Source: JBDTSW01 sp963758845 (GTDB taxonomy: Bacteria > Actinomycetota > Thermoleophilia > Solirubrobacterales > 70-9). Taken from it: 64,000 bases of DNA. Shown here piece after piece: positions 1 to 8,128 of the stretch (position 1 is its first letter; every line of letters starts with the position of its first letter). A model generated the notes under the pieces. It ran no database searches. It was not told where the DNA came from and saw only the letters and a program-made list of their open reading frames with translations. Made by a program: the position numbers and the translations under genes. The stretch lies in NCBI GenBank assembly GCA_963758845.1, contig CAVWWX010000002.1, forward strand, positions 1,798,001-1,862,000, written 5' to 3'.

Positions 1-1217
1 GCGAACCGCGCGCCCACCCAGCACGCAGGGTGAATCCGGAGGTTGTGCCCAAGGCGGCCGCTGGGCGAGGAGAAGCCCGACCGCAACAGCAGCTCGGGCG
101 TTCCAAAGGCGCCGCCGGCGAGCACCACCGCCCGGCGGGCCCGAAGCTCGTACGGACGCCCGGAGCCGTGGCCGGACGCTCGTTCGTGGGTGGGCGCGCC
201 GTTTTGGTGCCACGCCATCCCCGAACGCCCGCGCAGCGCGACGGCCCGCTCGCCCTCGAACACGATCCTGTCGGCCTGTACGCCCGCCCTGATCCGAGCG
301 CCTGCGGCGACGGCCCGAGGCAGATAGGAGACGTGAGCGGCCCGCTTGGCGTCCAGCCGGCAGCCCTGCGGGCAGGCGCTGCACTGGGTGCAGCGCCCAG
401 CGTTTCGCGACAGCGGGTGGTGGCTGAGGCCAAGGGCGTCGGCGCCCTCCATGACGAGCTGGCCGTTTCGGCCCATCCGCTCGGGGTCCACCGGCGCCAC
501 GGACAGCATCTCCTCGCCCTCGGCGTAGTCCGGGTCCAGCTCGGTGATCCAACCGATGCCGTGCTCATCGCGCCAGCGCGCCAGCACCTCGTCCGGGGCC
601 CGGAAACAGGTGCCCGAGTTGATCACCGTGGTGCCGCCCACCGCGCGGCCGACCGGGGTCGGGATCGCGGGGCGTCCCTCGGCGATGGTCAGGCCGCCGT
701 CGCGGTAGAGCGCAGCCAGCGCAGCCAGCGGCTCCTCCGGGTAGGAGTTGCGGTCCATGTAGGGCCCGGCCTCGAGGACGACCACGTCCAGGCCGGTCTC
801 GGCCAGCACCGTGGCCGCAGCCGCGCCGCCGGCGCCGGACCCCAGGATCGCCACATCGCATTCCTCGACCTGTGCCTCGGGCTCGAGGCTGCCCAGGGAG
901 CCGCCGGGCGCCGGAAGGGGGGAGCCCTCCGTGTCGATCCCGCAGGCGATCTCGTAGCCGATCGAGGCGCGCACGGACGCATCGTTGCCGTAGCCGAGCC
1001 CGGTCAGCACCTTCAGGAACAGCATCAGCTCGCCGGCGAGGGGGCGCTCGGCAGCCTCCAGTCGAGCCAGGAAGTCCTGGCGAGCGTCCAGGCTCGACCG
1101 GCTGAAGCGCCAGGGGAACGGCAGCCTGTCGAACACGCGGAGCCCGACCTTCACCAGCAGCATGCGTCGGCGGGGCAGCGTCGCCAGGAACCGGTTGAGC
1201 GGCCCGGCGACGTCCAC
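1..1217 (-). CDS. GMC-family FAD oxidoreductase (partial, runs off left edge)
   Basis: FAD-dependent glucose-methanol-choline type oxidoreductase; the C-terminal part lies beyond position 1. After an N-terminal helical stretch, the Rossmann motif GSGAGG is followed by VVVLEAGPYM, the usual FAD/ADP binding arrangement, and then by a Cys-rich segment CTQCSACPQGC, as in the long-chain alcohol oxidase/cholesterol oxidase-like branch. The substrate cannot be named. The chosen start is GTG at 1217. Family-like sequence (AAELRILRAFAEAQ) continues upstream to about 1325 without any ATG/GTG/TTG before the in-frame stop at 1341-1343, so either a CTG start at 1325 or an indel error is possible. The next gene upstream (1341-1790) ends at that stop codon, so the two probably form one operon. 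Confidence 0.85.
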   Translation of the reverse strand, partial: MDVAGPLNRFLATLPRRRMLLVKVGLRVFDRLPFPWRFSRSSLDARQDFLARLEAAERPLAGELMLFLKVLTGLGYGNDASVRASIGYEIACGIDTEGSPLPAPGGSLGSLEPEAQVEECDVAILGSGAGGAAAATVLAETGLDVVVLEAGPYMDRNSYPEEPLAALAALYRDGGLTIAEGRPAIPTPVGRAVGGTTVINSGTCFRAPDEVLARWRDEHGIGWITELDPDYAEGEEMLSVAPVDPERMGRNGQLVMEGADALGLSHHPLSRNAGRCTQCSACPQGCRLDAKRAAHVSYLPRAVAAGARIRAGVQADRIVFEGERAVALRGRSGMAWHQNGAPTHERASGHGSGRPYELRARRAVVLAGGAFGTPELLLRSGFSSPSGRLGHNLRIHPACWVGARF

Positions 1218-1340
1218 GGCCCCCGGATCGCCGGTCTCGTTACCGGCTGCGGCGGGCAGCGGGCCGATCCCGGGCGCCTGGGCCTCGGCGAAGGCGCGCA
1301 GGATGCGCAGCTCGGCGGCAGCCAGCCCCGGGGCGCGCCT

Positions 1341-1790
1341 TCAGGTCGGGGCGGCGTGCTCGGAGACCCGGCCGGCGAGCGACCAGAGCAGAAGGGCGAC
1401 CCCTACGAGGAAGCCGTCGACCAGGAAGTTCAGGAGGTAGGCGAAGACGTCGTCGTCGAAGAGATAGGCGCCCAGCGCCGCCAGCGACGACGCTGCTTTC
1501 CCGGCGGCCAGGACGAGGAGAAGCGGGCGGTAGCGAACGACGTCCGCCTGCACAACCAGGCAGATGCCGGTGATGACGACCATGTAGGAGAACCCCAGGG
1601 CCAGCCAGAGCTGCTGGAGCGTCTCCGGCGCCGCCGCGAACTGGCCCAGCGGCAGCCATTCGCCGAAGTCGTCGAGCGCGGCGAGCGTGCCATCCGGCAG
1701 GGCGATGAACAGCAGCCCGACCAGGGCGAACGTGGCCGCCAGCAGGCGCAGGTTGAAGACAACGAATCGCTCGGCGGCCGCCCCCGTCAT
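1341..1790 (-). CDS. small integral membrane protein, unknown function
   Basis: A 149-residue protein with about four hydrophobic segments: an N-terminal one containing FNLRLLAATFALVGLLFIAL, a second around LQQLWLALGFSYMVVITGI, a third around PLLLVLAAGKAASSLAAL and a last one near the C-terminus. No catalytic motif is visible. The ATG at 1790 is preferred because upstream sequence in this frame is not protein-like. It lies directly upstream of the GMC oxidoreductase, with no gap before that protein's family-like sequence begins, so co-expression is likely. I do not recognise the family. Confidence 0.7.
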   Translation of the reverse strand: MTGAAAERFVVFNLRLLAATFALVGLLFIALPDGTLAALDDFGEWLPLGQFAAAPETLQQLWLALGFSYMVVITGICLVVQADVVRYRPLLLVLAAGKAASSLAALGAYLFDDDVFAYLLNFLVDGFLVGVALLLWSLAGRVSEHAAPT

Positions 1791-1816
1791 GAGGGCGGCG
1801 ATCCTATCCGAGTACC

Positions 1817-1822
1817 TACACT
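1817..1822 (+). promoter_or_regulatory. -10 box of leaderless gatC promoter
   Basis: TACACT lies 7 nt before the GTG start of gatC at 1830. This is the spacing expected if transcription starts at or next to the start codon. No ribosome-binding site is visible. Confidence 0.55.
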
Positions 1823-1829
1823 CGCACCC

Positions 1830-2114
1830 GTGATCGAGCGCGATCAGGTCCTGCACGTCGCGAGGTTGTCGCGGCTTCGGCTCTCCGAGGCCGACGTCGA
1901 CCGCATGGCCGGCGAGCTCTCGACGATCCTCGACCACGTCGAGCGGATCTCGAGCCTTGACCTGGAGGGCGTCGAGCCCACCGCGCACGTGGTCGAGCTC
2001 GAGAACGTCATGCGGCCGGACGAGCCGCGCGCGAGCCTGCCCCGCGAGCGCGCCCTCGAGCCCGCCCCCGATCCCGCCGACGGCGCCTTCCGCGTCCCAT
2101 GCCCTCAGGCCTAG
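1830..2114 (+). CDS. gatC: Asp-tRNA(Asn)/Glu-tRNA(Gln) amidotransferase subunit C
   Basis: The 94-residue GatC clamps GatA and GatB together in the heterotrimer that converts mischarged Glu-tRNA(Gln) (and often Asp-tRNA(Asn)) to the amidated form. The family pattern is clear: HVARLSRLRLSEADV, a helical stretch ending in STILDHVERI, the VEPTAHV segment and the MRPDEP motif, with the usual length of about 95 residues. The start is GTG at 1830 and appears leaderless (TACACT 7 nt upstream). gatA follows after 3 nt. gatA, a small peptidase gene and gatB complete the operon. Confidence 0.95.
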   Translation: MIERDQVLHVARLSRLRLSEADVDRMAGELSTILDHVERISSLDLEGVEPTAHVVELENVMRPDEPRASLPRERALEPAPDPADGAFRVPCPQA

Positions 2115-2117
2115 TCG

Positions 2118-3556
2118 GTGAGCGACCTACTCGAGCTCACCGCGGCCCAGGCCCTGGGTCGGATCGAGGCGGCGGACCTGGACGCGTCGGAGTACTTCGA
2201 CGCCTACGCGAAGGCCGCCGCCGGCGACGAGCTCGGCGCCTACCTGTGGCGGGCGGAGGCCGGCAGCTCCGGCACGGGTGGCGAGACCCTGCGCGGGCAT
2301 GCCGGTCGCCGTCAAGGACATCTTCTGCACCGAGGGCATCGACACCACCGCGGGCTCCCGCATCCTCGAGGGCTACCGCCCGCCGTACACGGCGACCGCG
2401 GTCGCCCGCCTGTCCGACGCCGGTGCGCGCATCCTGGGCAAGACCAACATGGACGAGTTCGCGATGGGCTCGTCGAACGAGAACTCCGCCTACGGCCCCG
2501 TTCGAAACCCCTGGTACCAAGGACCGCGTCCCAGGCGGGTCCTCCGGCGGCTCGGCAGCCGCCGTGGCCGGGCGCCTCGCCCCGTGGGCGCTCGGGACCG
2601 ACACCGGCGGCTCGATCCGCCAGCCCGCTGCACTGTGCGGAATCGTCGGGCTGAAGCCCACCTACGGGGCCGTCTCCCGCTACGGGATGATCGCCTTCGC
2701 GTCGTCGCTCGACCAGTGCGGGCCGCTGACCCGGGACGTGACCGACGCCGCGCTCTTGCTGCAGGTGCTGGCCGGCGCCGATGAGATGGATTCCACCTGC
2801 GTCGGGATCGAGGCCGGCGTCGAGTTGCCCAGCCGAACCGACCTCTCGGGGCTCCGCGTCGGCGTGGCCAGGGACTTCTCGCACGAGGCCGAGGGGGTCG
2901 AGCCCGGAGTGGCGGAGGCATTCGCCCGCAGCCTCGGCGTGATCCGCGAGCTGGGCGCGGAGGTCGGAGAGTGCGAGCTGCCGCACGCCGAACACGGCAT
3001 CTCGGCGTACTACGTGCTGGCCCCGGCTGAGGCCTCGTCGAACCTCGCCCGCTACGACGGGGTGCGCTACGGCATGCGCGACGACGACCCCGGCGACCTC
3101 ACCGAGATGTACGAGTCGACGCGGGCCGCGGGCTTCGGCGCCGAGGTGAAGCGCCGGATCATGCTTGGGACGTACGCGCTCTCCTCCGGGTACTACGACG
3201 CCTACTACGGGCGCGCCCAGCGCGTCCGCACGAAGATCGCCGACGACTTCCGTCAGGCCTTCGACTCGTTCGACCTGATCGCCACACCGACCTCGCCCAC
3301 GGTGGCGTTCGAGCTCGGCGCCCGGACGCAGGACCCGCTGGCGATGTACCTGTCGGACTACTTCACGGTGCCGATGTCGCTCGCGGGGATCCCGGCGATC
3401 TCGATCCCCTGCGGCCTGGCCGAGCCGGACGGCGGCGGCCCCCGGCTTCCGGTGGGTCTTCAGCTCACCAGTCCCGCGTTCAGCGAGACGCTGCTCTTGG
3501 ACGCCGCGCACGCGCTCGAGGGAGCGCTGGAGTTCGACGGGAGCCCCCCGGAGTGA
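2118..3556 (+). CDS. gatA: Asp/Glu-tRNA amidotransferase subunit A (two frameshifts in this sequence)
   Basis: GatA is the amidase-signature subunit that hydrolyses glutamine to supply ammonia to GatB. Homology runs through all three plus frames: MSDLLELTAAQALGRI from GTG 2118; then VAVKDIFCTEG (catalytic Lys) to NPWYQG; then VPGGSSGGSAAAVAG and GTDTGGSIRQPA (the two catalytic Ser) to the TGA at 3554-3556. The first shift is explained by one extra G in the GGG at 2295-2297 (restoring LRGMPVAVKD). The second, at about 2515, is explained by a missing GA (restoring NPWDTKDRVPGG) or one extra base. All catalytic residues are present and the gene is normally essential, so sequencing error is the likelier explanation, though true decay cannot be excluded from the sequence alone. 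Confidence 0.9.
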
Positions 3557-3828
3557 CCGAGGAGGAGGTCCACGCCGCGGCGATCGAAGCGCTGGACGAG
3601 CTGCCCGACTGGGCGCGCCGGCGGCTGGGCGAGGTGGCGGTGATCGTCGAGGATTCGCACCCCGACGGGCTGATGGGCATCTACGACCCGATCGGAGGCG
3701 TCCAGCGAATCGTCATCTTCCGCGAGGCGAACCCCGACGCCGAGGAGGTCAAGCGCACGGTCTTTCACGAGGTCGGCCACTTCTTCGGGATGGGCGAGGA
3801 GCAAATCGAGGGGCTGGGGTATGGCTGA
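3553..3828 (+). CDS. small zincin-like metallopeptidase
   Basis: A 91-residue protein with the zinc-protease signature HEVGHFFGM (HExxH) near the C-terminus, followed by a conserved Glu/Gly-rich end. This matches the single-domain zincin-like peptidase family (PF06262-like), whose physiological substrates are unknown. The GTG start at 3553 overlaps the gatA stop by 4 nt (GTGA), and its last 8 nt overlap gatB, so it is translationally coupled inside the gatCAB operon. No signal peptide is present, so it is cytoplasmic. Its location suggests a link to translation but the sequence gives no direct proof. Confidence 0.8.
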   Translation: MTEEEVHAAAIEALDELPDWARRRLGEVAVIVEDSHPDGLMGIYDPIGGVQRIVIFREANPDAEEVKRTVFHEVGHFFGMGEEQIEGLGYG

Positions 3829-5260
3829 GCTGGAGGCCGTCATCGGGCTCGAGATCCACGTCCAGCTGCGCACCCGCACGAAGATGTTCTGCGGGTGCGA
3901 GCTCTCCTTCGGGGATGAGCCGAACGTGCACACGTGCCCGGTCTGCCTGGCACACCCCGGCGTTCTGCCCACGCTCAACGAGCGGGCCGTGCATTACGGG
4001 CTGGCGATCGCCATGGCGCTTGACTGCGACGTCGCGGCGCGGTCGATCTTTCACCGCAAGCAGTACTTCTATCCCGACAACCCGAAGGCCTACCAGATCA
4101 GCCAGTACGACATCCCGCTTGCCACCAACGGGCGGTTGGGGGACGTCCGCATCCACCGCGTGCACCTCGAGGAGGACGCCGCGAAGCTGATCCACCTCGG
4201 CGAGTCGGGCCGGATCCATGGCTCGGGCGCATCGCTCGTCGACTTCAACCGCGGCGGCACGCCGCTGGTCGAGATCGTGACCGAGCCCGACCTGCGCGAC
4301 GGCGCCTCGGCCCGCGAATGGCTGCAGCTGCTCCGCGCCACCGTCAAGCAGACGGGCGCCTCGGACGTGAACATGGAGGAGGGGAGCCTGCGCTGCGACG
4401 CGAACATCTCCGTCCGGCCCGCCGGCGCACAGGAGCTGGGCACCAAGACCGAGCTGAAGAACATGAACTCCTTCCGGTTCATCGAGCGCGGCATCGCGGC
4501 CGAGCTCGACCGCCAGCGGGGCGTGGTTGCCAGTGGCGAGCGAGTCGAGCAGGAGACCCTTCACTTCGACCCGCGGACGGGTGCGCTGACCTCGCTGCGC
4601 TCGAAGGAGGAGGCCCACGACTACCGGTACTTCCCCGAGCCCGACCTGGTTCCGTTGGCGCCAACCGAGCAGATGTTGACCGAGGCCAGGGAGTCGCTGC
4701 CGGAGCTTCCCGAGGCCCGCCACGCGCGGTACCTCGACCAGTTCGGCCTGTCCGAGAAGCAGGCGGACCAGCTGGCCTACGACGCCGAGCTCGCCTCGTA
4801 CTTCGAGGCGGCGGCCGGCGCCGCATCGGCCGCCGACCCCCGCACGGTGGCGAACTGGGTGGTCGGCGACCTCGTGGCCGCCCTGCGCGAAGCCGACGCC
4901 GGCGGGGGGCCCTCGGAATCGCGGGTCTCACCGCAGGCCCTGGGCTCCCTCGCAGACCTCGCCGCCGGCAAGTCGATCTCGAGCACCGCCGCCCGCCAGG
5001 TCCTGGCGACGCTCGTCGCGGAGGGTGGCGACCCGGCCGAGGTCGTCGAGCGCGAAGGGCTCGGCCAGATGGATGACTCGGGCGAGCTCGAGGCGATCGT
5101 CAAGGCCGCGATCGAGTCCGATCCCGATGCCGCGGCACGAGTCCGCGACGGCAACATGAAGGCCGTCGGGCCGCTGGTCGGTTACGTGATGCGCGAGACG
5201 AAGGGCCGCGCCGATGGGGGAGAGGTCACGCGGCTGATCCGGGCTCAGCTGGGCTTGTAA
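3821..5260 (+). CDS. gatB: Asp/Glu-tRNA amidotransferase subunit B
   Basis: The 479-residue GatB binds the mischarged tRNA and carries the kinase/amidotransferase site. N-terminal GLEIHVQL is diagnostic. Cys24, Cys26, Cys39 and Cys42 (CGC...CPVC) form the zinc-binding cluster, and the motif FYPDNPKAYQISQYD follows. The conserved stretch DYRYFPEPDL lies in the middle, and a C-terminal YqeY-like tail domain ends in RLIRAQLGL. The ATG at 3821 overlaps the preceding peptidase gene by 8 nt. The stop codon lies inside the left arm of a palindrome that belongs to the promoter of the next gene. Confidence 0.96.
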   Translation: MAELEAVIGLEIHVQLRTRTKMFCGCELSFGDEPNVHTCPVCLAHPGVLPTLNERAVHYGLAIAMALDCDVAARSIFHRKQYFYPDNPKAYQISQYDIPLATNGRLGDVRIHRVHLEEDAAKLIHLGESGRIHGSGASLVDFNRGGTPLVEIVTEPDLRDGASAREWLQLLRATVKQTGASDVNMEEGSLRCDANISVRPAGAQELGTKTELKNMNSFRFIERGIAAELDRQRGVVASGERVEQETLHFDPRTGALTSLRSKEEAHDYRYFPEPDLVPLAPTEQMLTEARESLPELPEARHARYLDQFGLSEKQADQLAYDAELASYFEAAAGAASAADPRTVANWVVGDLVAALREADAGGGPSESRVSPQALGSLADLAAGKSISSTAARQVLATLVAEGGDPAEVVEREGLGQMDDSGELEAIVKAAIESDPDAAARVRDGNMKAVGPLVGYVMRETKGRADGGEVTRLIRAQLGL

Positions 5261-5302
5261 CAGCGTGTTACAAGCCGCCTTCGCATCGGGCATACTGAGG
5301 GC
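5252..5302 (+). promoter_or_regulatory. perfect palindrome plus leaderless promoter of the NDH-2 gene
   Basis: The arms GGCTTGTAACA (5252-5262) and TGTTACAAGCC (5266-5276) are perfectly complementary, with a 3-nt centre GCG. A -10 box CATACT (5291-5296) lies 6 nt before the ATG at 5303. A possible -35 TTACAA (5268-5273), 17 nt upstream of the -10, is embedded in the right arm. The placement over the -35 region fits a repressor operator; the left arm also covers the gatB stop, so a transcript hairpin is an alternative. Confidence 0.6.
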
Positions 5303-6631
5303 ATGGCCTGGAACGTCGTCATCGCCGGTGGTGGCTTCGGCGGGATGTCCGCGGCACGCGAGCTCGAGCGCCTGCTCCCGCCGCAGTCCGCTCGGCTGAT
5401 CCTGGTCAACGACGTCAACTTCATGCTGTACACGCCGTTCCTCCCAGAGGCCGCGGCGGGGACTCTGGAACCGCGCCACGTCGTGACGCCCCTGCGCGAC
5501 ATCCTGCGGCGCACCTACCTGCGGCTCGGCGCGATCTCCGGCCACGATCCCGAGACGCGCACCCTGGAGCTCAAGACCCACGAGGGCGACGACGAGACCC
5601 TCCGGTACGACCAGTTCCTGGTCGCCGTCGGCTCGGTCTCGCGATCGCTCCCGGTCCCGGGGCTCGACCGCAACGCGATCGGGTTCAAGAGCCTGGCCGA
5701 CGCGATCTGGCTGCGAAACCATGTCGTCGACACGCTCGAGCGGGCCAACTCGACCGACGACCCGGCTCGCCGCGAGGAGCTCCTGACGTACGTCTTCGTC
5801 GGCGGCGGCTACTCGGGCCTCGAGGCGCTCGCCGAGCTTCAGGACTTCGCCGTCGACGCGATCGAGCGCTACCCGCGGGCCCGGCTGCAGGGGATGCGCT
5901 GGATCCTGGTCGAGGCGCTCGACCGCGTGCTGCCCGAGGTCGACGCCGGGCTGGCCGACTACGCGGTGCGCGAGCTTCGTGGCCGGGGCATCGACATCAG
6001 GCTCGGGACCATGCTCGACGAGGCCGGCGAGGACTTCGCGCGCCTCTCGACCGGCGAGACGATCCCGACGAAGACGATCGTGTGGACCGCCGGCGTCGCC
6101 CCGCACCCCAGCCTGAACAGCCTGTCGCTGCCCCTCGACGACCACGGCAAGGTCGAGGTCGACGAGTACATGAGCGTGAAGGGCCTCGACGGCGTCTGGG
6201 CGATCGGCGACTGCGCCGCCGTCCCCGACCCCAACGCCGACGGCGCCAGGCCGTGCCCGCCCACCGCTCAGCACGCCGTCCGGCAGGGTCCCGCGGTCGC
6301 CCACAACATCGCCGCCGCGCTGGGGGTGGCCACCAAGCCACGGCGCTTCGGCTACCACGCCAACGCCGCCTTCGTGAACCTCGGGCGCTACAAGGCCGTC
6401 GGCCAGCTCGGGAATAAGCGCTTCCGCGGCTTCCTCGCCTGGTGGATGGCCCGCAGCTACCACATGAGCCAGGTCCCCGGGATCGCCCGCAAGATCCGAG
6501 CCATCGCCGACTGGACGGTGGGCCTCCCGTTCTCGCGCGACGTCGCCGAGGTGGGATCGATCGGGCACCCGCGGCCGCTCGGCGACGCCGTCTACGAGCG
6601 CGGCGGGACCCACCGCCCGGTCAAGGAGTAG
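5303..6631 (+). CDS. ndh: type II NADH dehydrogenase (NDH-2)
   Basis: A 442-residue FAD/NAD(P) oxidoreductase that passes electrons from NADH to quinone (probably menaquinone here) without pumping protons. The first dinucleotide fold is VVIAGGGFGG at residues 5-14. The second (NADH) is FVGGGYSGLEALAEL near residue 170, and WAIGDCAA near residue 295 contacts FAD. The C-terminal region (WWMARSYHMSQVPG and following) is amphipathic, as in membrane-associated NDH-2. The start ATG 5303 is supported by the -10 box 6 nt upstream. The next gene begins 5 nt after the stop. The palindrome over the promoter suggests control, possibly by redox state. A related pyridine nucleotide-disulfide oxidoreductase cannot be excluded. 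Confidence 0.88.
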   Translation: MAWNVVIAGGGFGGMSAARELERLLPPQSARLILVNDVNFMLYTPFLPEAAAGTLEPRHVVTPLRDILRRTYLRLGAISGHDPETRTLELKTHEGDDETLRYDQFLVAVGSVSRSLPVPGLDRNAIGFKSLADAIWLRNHVVDTLERANSTDDPARREELLTYVFVGGGYSGLEALAELQDFAVDAIERYPRARLQGMRWILVEALDRVLPEVDAGLADYAVRELRGRGIDIRLGTMLDEAGEDFARLSTGETIPTKTIVWTAGVAPHPSLNSLSLPLDDHGKVEVDEYMSVKGLDGVWAIGDCAAVPDPNADGARPCPPTAQHAVRQGPAVAHNIAAALGVATKPRRFGYHANAAFVNLGRYKAVGQLGNKRFRGFLAWWMARSYHMSQVPGIARKIRAIADWTVGLPFSRDVAEVGSIGHPRPLGDAVYERGGTHRPVKE

Positions 6632-6636
6632 CCCCA

Positions 6637-6942
6637 GTGGAGGCGCTGGTCGTACTTGGCGCGTTCGGCCTCGCCACCGGCATCATCGGCCGCGGCAAGG
6701 GGAGCTCGTTCTTCATCTGGTTCCTGATCGGGTTCGTGCTGCCGGTGATCGGCCTGATCGCCGTGATCCTGCACCGGTCCGAGCGCCTCGAGCCCGAGCG
6801 GCGCTGCCCGCGCTGCGGCAAGGTCCAGAAGCTCTACGTGCAGGTCTGCAGCGTCTGCGGCGAGGACCTGTACCTGCCGGAGCCGGACGAGGTCCGCACC
6901 CCCGGGGCGATCGCGGCCGCGCGCGAGGCGCGGCGGGGCTAG
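6637..6942 (+). CDS. membrane protein with C-terminal zinc ribbon
   Basis: A 101-residue protein: two N-terminal hydrophobic segments (VVLGAFGLATGII and FFIWFLIGFVLPVIGLIAVIL), then a short basic loop, a treble-clef/zinc-ribbon CPRCGK...CSVCGE, and an acidic tail. The GTG start at 6637 is 5 nt after the ndh stop, implying co-transcription with NDH-2. The four cysteines suggest zinc binding on the cytoplasmic side. No specific function is recognised. Confidence 0.75.
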   Translation: MEALVVLGAFGLATGIIGRGKGSSFFIWFLIGFVLPVIGLIAVILHRSERLEPERRCPRCGKVQKLYVQVCSVCGEDLYLPEPDEVRTPGAIAAAREARRG

Positions 6943-8006
6943 CGCAGCCAGGTCCTGACGATCGCGTTGGCGAAGCCCATCCCGTAGCGCACCACGGCCG
7001 GCTTCTTCGAGTGGCCGGAGAGGCGGGAGACGACCGTCACCGGCACCTCCTTCGCCGGGATGCCGCGCTTGATCGCCTCGATCATGAACTCCGAGGTGTG
7101 GAACTGCTCCTGGCGCAGCACGAGCGTGGGGAGGACGTCGGCGCGCACCGCCCGGTAGCCGTTCGAGCAGTCGGTCACCTTCGTCCGGGTGATGAACGAG
7201 ACCACCTTGTTGAAGAACACGATCCCCAGCTCGCGGGCCCGGTGGTTCTCCTCGGCATCGCCCAGCACTCGGGAGCCGTGGGCCATCGCCACCTCGCCGG
7301 AGAGGACGGGCTCGACCAGGCGCGGCATCTCCGAGGGCAGGTGCTGGCCGTCGGCGTCCAGCGTCACCACGATGTTCGCCTCCGAGTCTGCGAGCAGGCG
7401 GTAGCCCGTTCGCAGCGCCGCGCCGCCGCCGCGGTTCACGACGTGCCGGGCGACCACGACCCCCGCGGCCTCCGCGACCTCGGCCGTCCCGTCGCGCGAG
7501 CCGTCGTCCACGACCAGCACCGCCGTCGGCTCGCCGCACACCTCGGGCGGGATCCGCTCGAGGACGGTGGCGATGTTGTCGGCCTCGTTGTAGGCCGGGA
7601 CGAGCACCGCGACCTTGCCGCGGAAGCGCCCGGGATGGCCGTCGCGTCGGAAGCGGTCCCAGGCCAGGCCCTCGAGCACGGCGGACAACTCGCTCGTGAT
7701 CCGCGAGCTCTGCGAGAGCGCGCGGAGTACGAGAAGGAAGAGGATGAAGATCGCGAACACCGCGACGCCCACGATCCGGGTGCCGTTCTCGCGCTCGAAC
7801 GAGAAGGCCGAGAGGATCGAGTCGAGCAGGTCGGTGCCCGAGACGAGCGCGAGCGCGAGCGCAATCACCAGGAGGATCAGGACGTCCGCGTTACGCAGCG
7901 TCCGCCGCCGCCAGACCGCGTAGGCCCCGATCGCAACGGCCAGCACCAGGCCGCCGACGCGAAGGGCGGTCAGCTCCTGGGGAAGGAGGTCGGCGACGGG
8001 GACCAT
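6939..8006 (-). CDS. family 2 glycosyltransferase with N-terminal DUF2304-like membrane region
   Basis: A 355-residue protein. Residues 1-110 hold about three transmembrane segments in a DUF2304-like arrangement. A GT-A domain follows: VLVPAYNEADNI, VVDDGSRDGTAE, the Mn/sugar-nucleotide motif TLDADGQH and the acceptor region DCSNGYRAVR. This resembles dolichol/polyprenyl-phosphate mannosyltransferase-type enzymes, which move a sugar onto a lipid carrier at the membrane. The ATG at 8006 is chosen; an in-frame GTG at 8036 is the alternative. Its 3' end overlaps the converging gene by 4 nt (CTAG). It is divergent from sqd1 with a 122-nt shared upstream region, which makes glycolipid synthesis a reasonable but unproven role. 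Confidence 0.82.
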   Translation of the reverse strand: MVPVADLLPQELTALRVGGLVLAVAIGAYAVWRRRTLRNADVLILLVIALALALVSGTDLLDSILSAFSFERENGTRIVGVAVFAIFILFLLVLRALSQSSRITSELSAVLEGLAWDRFRRDGHPGRFRGKVAVLVPAYNEADNIATVLERIPPEVCGEPTAVLVVDDGSRDGTAEVAEAAGVVVARHVVNRGGGAALRTGYRLLADSEANIVVTLDADGQHLPSEMPRLVEPVLSGEVAMAHGSRVLGDAEENHRARELGIVFFNKVVSFITRTKVTDCSNGYRAVRADVLPTLVLRQEQFHTSEFMIEAIKRGIPAKEVPVTVVSRLSGHSKKPAVVRYGMGFANAIVRTWLR

Positions 8007-8128
8007 GAGCGGCAGCGGAGGATAGACCGGCCTCACCCGCCGCCTGACGCCCCGCCTTGCATCCGCCGCCCCGTCGTTCGCCCCTTTTGGCGGGCGCCGC
8101 CAGCACCTCCGCTACCCTCCCGCGACTC

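Noticed and set aside
30..2114. A 694-codon plus-strand open frame covering 30-2114
   Set aside because: Only its last 94 codons (from GTG 1830) are a real gene, gatC; the rest is antisense to the GMC oxidoreductase and membrane-protein genes and has Arg/Gly/Ala-rich nonsense composition.
2118..3556. Calling gatA a pseudogene
   Set aside because: Both indels fit the same minor-error pattern as in other genes, all catalytic residues remain, and gatC and gatB are intact next to it.
5252..5276. Naming the ndh palindrome a definite Rex site
   Set aside because: The core is 19 bp with TTGTAACA half-sites, not the 18-bp TTGTGAA-type consensus; only a resemblance is noted.
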